Shown here: positions 13,308-23,715 of the stretch, piece after piece
Position numbering within the stretch: position 1 is the stretch's first letter
How the letters are laid out: every line of letters begins with the position of its first letter
Assembly: GCA_013350335.1 (NCBI GenBank)
Contig: CM023540.1
Location: 16,311,828-16,375,827 of the forward strand
DNA from: Chimonanthus salicifolius
Taxonomy: Eukaryota; Streptophyta; Magnoliopsida; Laurales; Calycanthaceae
DNA: 64,000 bases
Direction: 5' to 3'
Translations under genes and position numbers: made by a program
The notes under the pieces: generated by a model
What the model saw: the letters and a program-made list of their open reading frames with translations, nothing else
Told to the model about the DNA's origin: nothing
Databases searched by the model: none

Positions 13308-15098
13308 ATGGCATCCAAAGCCTCTACATCAAGAGGGAGAAAGATAAAGGTACCGGCTTCATCTAGAAGGAAAAGAGCGAGATTGACGGAGACACCACCT
13401 AGGGAGACAGAGGCCTTCGACCCGAACCACTTCAAGTCTTTGGAAGCCGTCACACTATACCGAGAGGATTTGTACTCTCGGCCGATAATTTATGGTAAAA
13501 TCATGGACCTAAGCTTTTTTTCTGCATTTGAATTAAGAATCGATGAGTATATTTACAGACTTGGATGGGGAGGTTTTTTGGGAATCAAAGAAGATTTTTA
13601 CCCAAAATTGGTGAAGGAATTTTATGCAAATATGTCGGAGGACCGGGCGAGACACTCCATAAAATCCAAAGTTAGGGGGACAGAAATTGATATTTCAACT
13701 GAGGCACTGGACAGAATGTTTGGGTTTTCCAGTGCCACTATTTCGAAATATGAACCAAATTCATGGCCCACCGATGTTGACGGATTCGTTCCCTCGGAGG
13801 CCATGACCCAATTGTGTGGGCGAAGTGATGGTGCCAGAGGAGATAAGATCGGGCTTATGGAGCTAACCCTAGAGGCCCAAATTGTATATTACATTATTAG
13901 GAAAAATATTTTACCTAGAAAAGGGCTTAGTAATCAAGTGCCGTATTTTGATAGTTTCTTGATATGGTGCATCTTGAATGGGAAGCAAATTGATATATCC
14001 TTCATCATAATAAAACACATGGCTGCATCTCGTAAGATTAGAAAATGTAGCCTTCCATATGGTTTGTTTCTGTCTTACTTGTTTCGATTTTGCGGAGTCA
14101 CCCTCCCTCCTGATGAGAAAATAGAAATGAAGAAAACCGATATATTCGATGCGTCTACTTTGGGCAAGATGGGATACAAACTCGACAATGCACGTTGGGT
14201 TCCCAAAGTAGAACATCGTCCTATTGAGGTTGAGGCACCTGAGGAGGGTGACATACCTGAAGTTGGGGGGACTGAGGCGCCTGAAGTTCAGGGAGCAGAG
14301 GCACCTGAAGTTGGGAGTGGTGAGGCACATGATACAGGAGTCAGTACTATGCTCATTCTTGATAGCATAGAAAAATTGAATGAAAAAATTGATGTAAAAT
14401 TTGCCGAGATTGAAGAAAGGCTTATGGGCAGGCTTGAAGGGATGGTTGATGAAAAATTAGGTGAGATGGAAGGAAGATTGATTGGAAGGCTTGAGGGATT
14501 GGTTGACGATAAATTGGCTCAGATGGAAGGGAGGATGAATGCCACAATTGATAAGAAAAATAGTGAGTTGGTCGGAATGACGATGAGAAGGCTGAATAAT
14601 TTGGAGACTCATACGGTAGACTTAATGAGAAACTCTGTTCTTTTATTGCAAAAAGGAGGAATAAATTCACAACTTGGACGCGATTCGGGAACCGGGATCA
14701 TCAGATGTATGCTAAATGAGAAGAATATAAAGAAATCATGGGGGATAGCCTCTTCGTCCACTGACACGAGTCAGGCTCTCTCGACTGACATCCCACAGTC
14801 TCGTCCGACTGGCGCCACTCAGCCTCTTCCGCCTGGCCCCATTCATCCTCGTCCGACAGGCCCCACTCGTCAGGTGCGTTCGACTGTCCCCAAGCATAGT
14901 GCGACTGGACGTCGTCCATTGGCACCAACACCTCCTGATCCTGCACTAGTACCTTCTTCATCGGCACCAGCACCTCCTGATCCTGCACCAGTACCTTCTT
15001 CACCGGCACCAGCACCTCCTCATACTGCATCTGCCCCAGCTTCTACATCTGCACCTGCTTCTACATCTGCTCTAGCTCCTGCTCATACACTCTTTTGA
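13308..15098 (+). CDS. MULE companion protein, plant transposon-protein domain plus coiled coil
   Basis: Intact 596-residue ORF starting MASKASTSRGRK. The frame is open upstream to 13185 only from a TTG codon, so 13308 is the first ATG. Residues 1-30 are basic and nuclear-signal-like (GRKIK, SRRKRAR). Residues about 50-300 resemble the 'putative plant transposon protein' domain (I think Pfam PF20167) by pattern: LGWGGFL, KEFYANM, VRGTEIDIS, MFGFSSATISKYE and LNGKQIDISFII. Residues 310-345 are a degenerate APEV repeat linker. Residues 345-445 form a coiled coil with internally repeated MEGRLIGRLEG/MVDEKLGE heptads. The tail from about 480 is rich in Pro, Ala, Ser and Thr. Two-gene MULEs such as MuDR carry an accessory ORF (mudrB) of unclear function; this gene may play that part, but I know of no demonstrated role. 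No transposase catalytic residues are seen. Confidence 0.75.
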   Translation: MASKASTSRGRKIKVPASSRRKRARLTETPPRETEAFDPNHFKSLEAVTLYREDLYSRPIIYGKIMDLSFFSAFELRIDEYIYRLGWGGFLGIKEDFYPKLVKEFYANMSEDRARHSIKSKVRGTEIDISTEALDRMFGFSSATISKYEPNSWPTDVDGFVPSEAMTQLCGRSDGARGDKIGLMELTLEAQIVYYIIRKNILPRKGLSNQVPYFDSFLIWCILNGKQIDISFIIIKHMAASRKIRKCSLPYGLFLSYLFRFCGVTLPPDEKIEMKKTDIFDASTLGKMGYKLDNARWVPKVEHRPIEVEAPEEGDIPEVGGTEAPEVQGAEAPEVGSGEAHDTGVSTMLILDSIEKLNEKIDVKFAEIEERLMGRLEGMVDEKLGEMEGRLIGRLEGLVDDKLAQMEGRMNATIDKKNSELVGMTMRRLNNLETHTVDLMRNSVLLLQKGGINSQLGRDSGTGIIRCMLNEKNIKKSWGIASSSTDTSQALSTDIPQSRPTGATQPLPPGPIHPRPTGPTRQVRSTVPKHSATGRRPLAPTPPDPALVPSSSAPAPPDPAPVPSSPAPAPPHTASAPASTSAPASTSALAPAHTLF

Positions 15099-15340
15099 TA
15101 TTCATATGTAACATCGTTTGTCAATATAGTGAATGTTTTCTTTTTATTACATCGTTTGTGAATCTCGAATGAACATAGTGAATGATTTCTTTTTATGAAC
15201 TATTTCATCTATTTGAATGAACATGGTGAATAGAATGATTTGTTTGTAAACAACTGAATGAACATGAGACCCTTTGAATGTCAGTAAATATGGGAGCAGT
15301 GAATGGTCTGTCACTAAATATGGGACCCTTGAGTGGTCTG
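15099..15340. repeat. 30-bp tandem repeats downstream of the companion gene
   Basis: From about 15268 the 30-bp unit CACTAAATATGGGACC...GAGTGGTCTG repeats with variation, continuing into the left arm of the hairpin that follows. The stretch before it (15099-15267) holds shorter AT-rich direct repeats of GAATGAACATRGTGAATG. No coding sequence is visible. Confidence 0.7.
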
Positions 15341-15770
15341 ACACTAAATATGGGTTTTATAGTTTGTCGCTAAACATGGGACCTTTGAGCGGTTTGTCTC
15401 TAAATATGGGACCTTAGAGTGAATTGTCGCTAAACATGGCACCTTTGAGTGGTCAGTCAACAAGTATGAAACCTTAGAAATCAGATTGCCTGATTAAATA
15501 AGAGTTTTAACCATTAGTGAGAAAATTTGTCAAGGAATGCTGGAGTAAACGACCAATGCTTGTTTAATCCAGTATTCCTTGACAAAATTCCTCACTAATG
15601 GTTAAAACTCTTCTTTAATCAGGCCATCTGATTTCTAAGGTCCCATACTTGTTGACTGATCACTCAAAGGTGCCATGTTTAGCGACAATTCACTCTAAGG
15701 TCCCATATTTAGAGACGTACCGCTCAAAGGTCCCATGTTTAGCGACAAACCATAAAACCCATATTTAGTG
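15341..15770. repeat. Large hairpin between the two convergent MULE genes
   Basis: Left arm 15341-15550 and right arm 15562-15770 are reverse complements with few mismatches, around an 11-base loop. The stem base pairs ACTAAATATGGGTTTTAT with its reverse, and the stem top pairs CAAGGAATGCTGGAGTAAAC with GTTTAATCCAGTATTCCTTG. The arms consist of 30-bp units (CTAAACATGGGACCTTTGAG type) followed by a unique section around GAGTTTTAACCATTAGTGAG. Either gene read through its end would transcribe a ~430-nt fold-back RNA. The sequence from 15771 to 15945 continues with a decayed unit and nothing recognisable. Confidence 0.9.
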
Positions 15771-15945
15771 AAAGGCCCACGCAAGAGTCCCGTATTTCGT
15801 AACAAACCACTCAGTGCTGGATTCATTTAAAAAATATTTGTTGCTTGAATACATACTTCAGTACATCGGAATTAAAATTAATACAATTTGTTGGAAATGA
15901 AATACATTCTTGAAACTGAATACACGAAAAAATGATAGACATCCA

Positions 15946-18093
15946 TCACTGATTCCACCAATGCTGTAATTCGTCAGGATCTCTAACATCACCAGAGGTA
16001 TATGTCGAATCGTCATAGAAGCCATAAGAACCAGTCGGCCGTGGAAAAAGGAGTACGTGTTAGTATTGTTCACCTTATTCTATATGAATAAAAATGTAAA
16101 TATGTATCTTATGTAAACGAAACTTACTTCGGAAAATTGAGACAAACTCGTTGCTTGCGATTTAGGGTAATAATCATTAAATGGTTGAGGTAAAGCATTT
16201 AAATCTACACTGCAGGATGACTGTGCAGCACTTCTATTCGGACATGTTCTCTTTGTATGACCAATATTTTTGCATAACCCACATCTTCTTCCAGTCAATT
16301 GATTCTCTACAATCTCAAACGCAGAAGGATCTCGTCTTGTAGATGTTTGACCTTTTGAGGTGTTTGAACCTGGATGACGTCCTCTGTTGTACTGCATAAT
16401 AGGTTGGCTGATATGCATCTCATCACTGGCAAGATCTTGGATATGATCTCGGAGCTCATCTTGATCAAATGTAGACAACTTTCCATATTTTTTCTTAATG
16501 GTTTCCCAGTGTACATCTAATTCATCTCCGGGTCGATTCATTTCAATGTTCAAGTCGTCAAATGAAATCAAATCGATTCTCCATTGTGGATGGATCTGAT
16601 CCAAATGTAACTTGTTCATAAATTGCATTCTGTGAGCACAAGGTAAACCCATAGAAGCTGTAAACTCATGTGTACAATTGGGTAAAAATGACATGTTTAT
16701 GAGCATAACATATTGCTTGTAAACCTCAGATAATGCAAATTGTGATACTCTGCCGTTCACTTCATCAAAGAAAGGAATCGAAACAGTAAGAGCAAACCGG
16801 ATTTTCTCATCATCCGTTTGAATCTTGAACTCTTTAAACTGATTTTCACACTGAATGTGCACTTTCAACCCTTGAAGTTGCTGCATTTTGAAAGTGTAAA
16901 CTCCAACCGATCCATGCCTTGACGAATTGCTTCTTATGTGGGATCCATGTGCGTCTTATATAATTCACTGCATCTGAATAATGTCGAAAATCTTGTTTGA
17001 ATGCCTCAAACGCTTCATTAAATGCAACTTCGGATGGAGACTCGACGCATTCATTCCATTGAGTAAAAAATGCATTCCATTCTTCCACTTTATTGAAAAG
17101 AGGCTTACAATGAGCAAGAATATTCTTGTTGATGTGCCAAATACAAAAGATATGTACAGCATTAGGGAACTCTGAATCAATGGCATTCTTCAACGCCAAA
17201 TCTCTATCTGTCAAAAAAACTTGTCGATCATGATTTACTTCTAATACCTTCTTGAACATCTGTAACGCCCATACGTAATCTTCAAATTTTTCATTCCTCA
17301 TAAATGCAAAGCATGAGTAGAAAGTCTTGTTGAAACTTGTGATACCAACGATATTAAGCAATGACATATGATATCTGTTGGTTTTGTAAGTGCAATCCAT
17401 GAGAAATACATTATTATAGGTCTTCATAAGTACAACTGACAGTGGATGTGCAAAGAGAAGATGAGATAAATGACTTTGACTGTCATAGTTGAGAAAATAT
17501 TGGTAACCACCTACTTGAAGATCTTCTAACAAGGCTTCAATTGAAGTACGACCTCTAAGTTCCTCTTTTCGAACCGATGCCAAAAAATTGTACAAATCAT
17601 TAGATGATACTCCAATCTCTGGATTTTCGTTTCGAAGGGTCGTCATAATTTGCCGGGTTGGTACGTTGCTGTTATACATTTCAATGATCATTCTCTTCTC
17701 CTCATCTGAAAAACACCTTGTACTCGAATGACCTACTAATAGGCTCGTCAGATCATGATTGTGCTCCACATCTTTTATAGTCAACTTCCATGACCCATCA
17801 ACAATTTGTTTCCCTCTCACTTGAAATGGACAATTAACAAGGCGAGAATATGCTTTCTTCTTCCTCTCATCATCTTTCAAATTAACTGTGCTACGATATG
17901 TACCCCCTCTATCGCAACAAAAAATAACTACATTGCTTCTATTGCATGACCTCTTAATGGTAGCTACAAATCCTTGCGCAGTGCAAACCTCCTTAACATG
18001 CTTCACTAAATCGTCACGACTTGAAAAACACCTCTCAACAAACTCATTGTCAACAATATCATTCTCAACAATCTCATCATTTTCACAATCCAT
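15946..18093 (-). pseudogene. MuDR/FAR1-type MULE transposase, disrupted
   Basis: The frame is open upstream to a TTG at 18201; the first ATG is at 18093 (MDCENDEIVENDIV). In order: an N-terminal FAR1/MuDR zinc-binding region (VKEVCTAQGF, CCDRGGTYR, CPFQVRGK, VEHNHDL); the MULE DDE domain with first Asp in MDCTYKTNRYHMS, second Asp in FLTDRDLALKNAI followed by the C..H motif CIWHINKNI, and the catalytic Glu in SRVESAHS. Directly after AHSV a TGA (16846-16848) closes the frame. Coding resumes in another frame from 16886 with a SWIM zinc finger (CTHEF...GLPCAH) and a zinc knuckle (CGLCKNIGHTKRTC). About 30-50 residues normally found after the catalytic Glu are missing, so a deletion with frameshift is likely. 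A last segment ending DELQHWWNQ and a stop at 15946 looks like the usual MULE C-terminus, but its splice acceptor is unclear. Confidence 0.88.
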
Positions 18094-18346
18094 AGTACTA
18101 ATTTCAAAGAAATTTTGAGAGTCTTGGGTTTGAGAAAGAGTTACCTTTGATTCCGGTTCGGAGATTGAGAGAGTAACTTCTGAGAGATACTTTCGAATCA
18201 ATATAGGCGATTTGAGAGAGTATCTTCAAATAGTGGAGTGGTTCGTTTTTTAAAGCGGGTTTGGGGTTTCAGGGAAAATAGTTTGGAAAGGAGTTTGAGA
18301 GAGAGGGGTTTGAGTGAGAGGGGTGTAGAAAAGGCTTTGAGGAAGA

Positions 18347-18445
18347 AAATTTCGAAATTGGGGAGGTTTTGAAGGAGAAGATTTCGAAATCGGGGAGGTT
18401 TTGAAGGAGAAGATTTCGAAATCGGGGTTCTGAGGGACTAGGGTT
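18347..18445. repeat. Leader repeats upstream of the MULE transposase
   Basis: About three units of 32-37 bp containing GATTTCGAAATCGGGGAGG and TTTTGAAGGAGAA. They lie between the right TIR and the transposase start and would be in its 5' leader. GA-rich units of this kind may act as promoter elements; that is inference. Confidence 0.6.
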
Positions 18446-18518
18446 TCGAAAGGGGCGAGATGAAAACGAAAAATGAGAGTGAAGAGGGGAGCAATTGAAC
18501 TTATACTTAGTTTCGCGT

Positions 18519-18977
18519 GATCGATCGATCGCACGATCACAGTGATCGATCGATCGATCTTGCCCTAAACAGAAGATCGATCGCACGATTGTATGTGATC
18601 GTGCGATCGATCTTTGAATGGGTCATATCGATCGCACGATCACATACAATCGTGCGATCGATCTTGGTGGGAGCGGTCGACTGTCAAACCGTCGACCTCT
18701 CAGTTAAAATCGATCGCACGATCCCATGGAACCGTGCGATCGACTGAAACCCGTGTTATGATCGATCGATCGATTCAAAAATGAACTGTCGAATCGATCG
18801 ATCGATCGTATGCGCCTCAGATCGAGCGTATACGCCTCAGATCGATCGATCGACGCGAAATGGCATTGCAGCACCGATCGCACGATTTCACGCGGAAAGG
18901 GCAGAATGGTAATTTCCACTCAATTTTCGGAAATCGGTGTCTCCTAACAGATTCATGCGGTGTCTATATTGCCACCC
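18519..18977 (-). repeat. MULE right terminal inverted repeat
   Basis: Inverted copy of 12580-12984 with an extra inverted unit of about 57 bp around 18611-18665, where CGATCGCACGATCACATAC and its mirror occur twice. The remaining differences from the left repeat are mostly point changes. It contains at least four GATCGATCGATC runs. The transposase promoter must lie in or just inside it. Confidence 0.9.
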
Positions 18978-19135
18978 TGAAGATATTGACGGTCCTCACT
19001 GTAGCTAGTGGATTGGAAGGCTGTACATCATTCCGTTTGACTAATTTAATGTTTTACATACCATATGTAGCATTTGCATGCATGTGAGCCATTGATTGGA
19101 GAGTTTTTATTGGCTTTCAAAGGAGGATAAACTTG

Positions 19136-19993
19136 GACTGCTTTTGGATGAGAGAGAAATTTCACGGGGTTTATTTCTGAGTTGGAGGTACTCTTCAATG
19201 TGAGTTATTTTTATCTTATTTGATAATTGTAGTGATAAAATAAAAAATTATTTTAAAGGTAATTTTTTGTATAATTATAAATAAGAATAATTTGATATAT
19301 TAATAATTTTATGATAAATTTTATAAAATATAATTATTAAATAATATCAATGAAGTAAATCCTAACAATATAGTTTACAATAATATTATTTAATTTTTAT
19401 AGATTCTTTTTCATAATTATAATTTAAAATGAATACTTGCGTTCTAACGGTAAAAAAAAAAAAAAGATTTTTTTTTAGATATAATTATTTAAAATCCCAA
19501 TAAATGAATAAAAATGTCTATATATCTCTTCATAAAATTTATATTTTGTTCCTTGGTGACGTGAAATATATAATATAATAAAATATTGTAATAGTTTAAT
19601 AAATCACAACTAAGATAAAATTAATATTAAAAATTGTCATAGGCTCAACTCCGAGACACATGACTATTTTTTTTTTTTTTTACAAAATTTCCGATCACAA
19701 GTGCCCAACATGTGTGAAAGATTATTTTTTTTTTTTGTTGTAAAGAGATTAACATGAACCTCAAACTCTTTCGGAGTTCCGAGACCATATCAAAATTTTG
19801 ACATAAAAAATAAAAATTAAATTTATGAAACATAATTATTAAATAATATTCATCAATTAAAAAATATTTTAAAATATTTTTTCTCCATAGGTACATAAAA
19901 GGGGTAAAGAGGGACAATGGTTTCTTGAAAACCCCCATGATCCAAAGGGTTTTACCCCCACCTTTCTATTACCAACCCCATCCAAACGCAGTC
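19136..19993. mobile_element. Non-autonomous GRCTGC-type element, copy B
   Basis: Begins GACTGCTTTTGGATGAG and ends CCATCCAAACGCAGTC, with TTG on both flanks (19133-19135 and 19994-19996): the same ends and 3-bp duplication length as copy A. The 858-bp interior is AT-rich and carries the sub-terminal GATAATTGTAGTGATAAAAT and AACCTCAAACTCTTTCGGAG segments also seen in copy D, but no tandem array. Confidence 0.72.
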
Positions 19994-19996
19994 TTG

Positions 19997-21430
19997 CAAT
20001 CTTTAATTCACAGTGCACTTAAATTGATTAGATGATATTTGGATGTTTGTATTAAAAAAAGAAGAAGGTCTCTCTTGTCAATAGGACTCGAACTAAGGTA
20101 ATTTGGGTCAGATTGGGTTGATTTTAAATTTTTGAGCCAACATGACGCAAATTTTATGTTGTGTTTTTTTTTTCCTAATCTGATCTGACTCTAAATTTAC
20201 AAATATATAGATTTCTCAGGTTAGTCATACTGGTGAGATTAAAACCCAATCTAAATTTCACCCCTAAGATTGTAGCAGAAAGAATAACGTAAACAATATC
20301 TTTCTAGGTTAAGTGGATTTAATGCATAGTGAAATTATCATTTATTTTGTTTTATTCTTTACTATAAAAGAAATTTGATCAATTAATCTTTCAACTCCAT
20401 TTACATCGTAGACAACTTTAAACCTATATTAAGAAGAGAAGAACTTTTAATATTAAAAGTGGTAATTCCTGATTTGGCTATATGAATCGACATTGATTTA
20501 ATAAGATAAAATCACAAAATTTGAACTCTTAAGCCATATGTTTTATAAGAAACTCTTAGTTTGATCTCACTTGACTAAATTTAGAAACAGATTTAAGTTG
20601 GATTGAGCAGATTAACCCAACTCTTTAAACTCTCTTTTTCCTTGCCTTGCCCAATTGATATGGCAATGTAGCTCAGATATCTCCAAGTGTAAATGTTGCA
20701 ACTTATTGCCTCTGCTGTCCATAGTTCAATCCAACACCATAAAAGGAAAGACTTCCTCTCTCTCATTTTTATCAAAATATCTTTAGTCTTTATTATTATT
20801 ATTTATTTTTTGTAAATATTTGGGTAAAGTCAAGTTAAATTTGTTCGAGTCCCATGGCCTCAGTTAGTGTGTCCTAAGGGCAGCCTCATTTAGTGTGTCC
20901 TAAGGGCAGTGAATATCACTCCTACGAGTTTTACACTGGATTTTCTACCGTTTTCCGCAATTATGTTCAAAAAAATTTAAAAATTGAATGAGTTGAGTTA
21001 AAAACAAAGTTTAGTTAACATGCAATGTTGTACAAGTCACTAAATTCTAATTTATAATTCATGGATGGTGGATTGTGACTTGCCAATAATACTGATTTCT
21101 TAGGGTAGTATAATGTGTTTTTAAAAAATTGTCTAGTCCACTAGTTAGAGATCACTTGTTTTTCAAGTTTGAATCACTTACTTCATCACTCATAAATAAC
21201 TCAATATCTAGAAAGATGAATACTTTACTTCTTGTTGGAAGAGCAGTGACTGAAAGGATGCACTGCACCTTTAAGATTTATCAAATTAAGATATCAAATA
21301 CTTAGTAAAACATTTGAAACTAAATACAACAACCGTGCCCATTTTCTATCCACACTTTTTCTTTGATATGGTTAATGTAATAGCTTAAAAGAAATTTGAT
21401 GATGATGAACACAATGTGCAGAATCTACGA
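19997..21430. other. Intergenic, no gene; one 26-bp direct repeat
   Basis: AT-rich, with several short frames that have no protein character. At 20858-20909 a 26-bp unit (CCTCAGTTAGTGTGTCCTAA...) is present twice in tandem. Nothing else recognisable. Confidence 0.45.
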
Positions 21431-21749
21431 ACATATATGTCGGCCAAATATCTGCCAGTATCATTAATATACTGATATTAAAAAAAATAAAAATAAATCG
21501 GTGCTTCATTCTGTCTATATATCGGCCGATATCGACGATAATATCAACGATAATATCAACCGATATTTGAAATATCGGCCGATATTAATCGATATTATTT
21601 TTTTTTCAGTTTTTTTTAAATAAAAAGGTCAAAAAAAAAGACCAATATTAAGAAAAAGAAGAGGAGAGGTAATGATATTGGCCGATATCTCACCTGATAT
21701 TCGATATCCAAGATATCGGCCGTATTAAAATCCAATATTTACACCTCTG
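21430..21749. mobile_element. Decayed hAT-MITE of the ATCGGCCGAT family
   Basis: Repeated ATATCGGCCGATATT palindromes with an AT-rich spacer. The right end TTTACACCTCTG is a decayed form of the TTTAAACCCCTG end seen in the intact relatives at 27977-28218 and 33483-33817. No left terminus can be fixed. The left breakpoint of the tandem segmental duplication (21668) falls inside this element, so only its right 80 bp recur at 30219-30299. Confidence 0.6.
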
Positions 21750-21813
21750 TTATAATATAATGGTAGCTCACATACATGAATGTCTCTAAAGTCTTCTCTC
21801 GTAGATATCGATA

Positions 21814-21974
21814 AGTTTTTTTTTTTTTTTGAATTTATGTGTGGAAAACCATGAGATTCCAGCGTAAAACCCCCACGAGTGAGCCCACTACCCCTAGGGC
21901 TCACTAGGGTTAGGCCATGGGAGTTCGAACCTATAACCTCCCGCTTTCTGAGCTGGGAGGCAACCAGTTGAACT
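21814..21974 (-). mobile_element. tRNA-derived SINE
   Basis: On the minus strand: an A-box-like TTCAACTGGTTGCC, a B box GGTTCGAACTCCC about 45 bp later, and a tail ending CATAAATTC followed by an A run (T15 on the plus strand at 21816-21830). Flanks carry a ~21-bp target duplication, CTTCTCTCGTAGATATCGATA (21793-21813) and CTTCTCCTCGTAGATATCAATA (from 21975). Those are hallmarks of a Pol III-transcribed SINE. Confidence 0.8.
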
Positions 21975-23564
21975 CTTCTCCTCGTAGATATCAATAGATT
22001 TCCCCTCGGGGAAAAATAGAAAGGCTATGTTAAAATTGGTAATCAAATAGACAATAGAAAATTGTTACAAATATAAGTTGAATATTGGCACGAATGCATC
22101 TTGAATTTTCTTTCCACATGAAATCCATCGATTTTTATGGACTGAGTCCAACAATATGGGGCCAATTTAACAAATGGGTTGAGCCCAATGGCTCAAGCTC
22201 ACTCCGAACTTAGGTTTAGCAAATCTAATAAGCCTTTTGTCCAAAACAAATAATCTTTATTGGAGGTATAATTCTTTGTGGAGGACTTAGAACACAGCTT
22301 AAATCTCAACTAATGAACTACTTATGTTCCTAATGGGCACATGTGCCAACATCTTCCACTTAGCCAAAAATACACAAATACATATACTATGGATTCATTG
22401 TTTCGTATATTCGTGGAATTCGTCTCATCTTCAATATAATTGTGGACACATAGGTTATCCAAAAAAATCACAATGTTGTTCCAATCATTTGGTGGATTTT
22501 CCCTTTTGATCAATTTCACAATGTTGTTCCATTATTATATGGTTTTACTTTTTTTTTTTTTTCTTTTTTTAATGTAACAAGTCATTCCCACCACTCTTTA
22601 AAAGAGATTTATGTTTTGTTGACATATAACATTCTAAATCTTTCAAGCTACAATCTAAGTATTGTCAACCACCAACCATCATTACAATGATTTTTACATG
22701 ATTTGAAAAAAGAATTAAATGTCCCTTCACCTCTCTCTGCCACATTTTGTATACAATGATATTGTACTTCAATGTGTTTACCACTAGTGTAATTCACTCC
22801 ACTATTATGACAATATATATGAACTATGTTGCTAATTATATCCAGCTTTATGTTAAAATGAAACATAAATTATAAATTACCACTATGTCCAGTGGAGCTT
22901 AGCCTAAGGTATAAACATTAAGCCAAGGTTGTATAGAATAATATAAAAGGTCTGATTTTTCTTGTTTTATTAACTTTAGAAATTTTGTTGTATTGGTTAA
23001 ATACTTACAATTCAGTATCAGAGCAAGTACTATGTCCAAATGTTCAAATCTTGATAAAGGTAATTTAGAAAATGGGCTATTTAGTATGAGTGCGAAAGTA
23101 GTGAGAAAGATAGAGCTATCTAGTATATGTGTCGAGTTGGGCCAGTCTAACATGAATTAAGACAAAAGGCCTTACTTTTCATATTTTATCAGTTCGAGAG
23201 CTTCTGGTGTATTAGTTATATTCCTAAAAATAATGTAATAAACTTCTTGAGTAGGTAAGGCTGAACTTTTTTATCTTTTATTTGTTCAGATATTGCAACT
23301 TCTCCTGGAAAAAACTATTTTCCTCGTCCCAACAAAACTAGCATCAGAAAACCCTAAAACTTAAAGTTCATCAGTTTGATAACACAGTTTTTATTTTTTT
23401 TCCTTTATATATTTATAAACTCTTTCTTCTGCATATGTCTTTGTCCAAGGTTATTTATTATTTACTTATTAGGTCTACTAAAAGACTAAGATTAGGTCAT
23501 ATGCAACCCATTAAATATATAAAGCTTCCTACAGCTTGGACATAGGAAGCACTTAAGTTTTCTT

Positions 23565-23715
23565 GTTTTCTTTTGAATTTATGTGTAGGAAATCATCGGA
23601 TGGATACCCACTGTAAAACTCTTACAAGTGAGCTCACTACTTTTAAGGCACATCAAAATTAGGCCATGAGAGATCGAACCCGCAACTTCTTATTTTCTTA
23701 TTTGTTAGTCAAATG
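23565..23715 (-). mobile_element. SINE of the same family, decayed
   Basis: Minus strand: B box GGGTTCGATCTCTC, then TGGCCTAATTTTG, a GTGAGCTCACTTGTAAGAG block and the tail CTACACATAAATTC. These blocks match the SINE at 21814-21974 in order. The A box is degenerate and no clean target duplication is seen. Confidence 0.6.

Larger units (their letters stand above)
12580..18977. mobile_element. Mutator-like element (MULE), ~6.4 kb, two genes, long GATC-rich TIRs
   Basis: The two ends are inverted copies: TGGCAATATAGAGACCGC at the left, and the same (GACACCGC) reversed at the right, where the element finishes GCCACCC. The inverted repeats run 405 bp (left) and 459 bp (right). Inside are a plus-strand companion gene (13308-15098), a long hairpin (15341-15770) and a minus-strand MuDR-type transposase (18093-15946). 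The genes converge on the hairpin, the usual arrangement of two-gene MULEs. Flanks give TGAAGAAGA and TGAAGATAT, an imperfect 9-bp target duplication (6 of 9 match), so the insertion is old or the left tip has decayed. The transposase is disrupted, so the copy is probably no longer autonomous. Confidence 0.9.

Noticed and set aside
15268..15480. CRISPR-like array of 30-bp units
   Set aside because: Units are contiguous without spacers and lie in a plant transposon.
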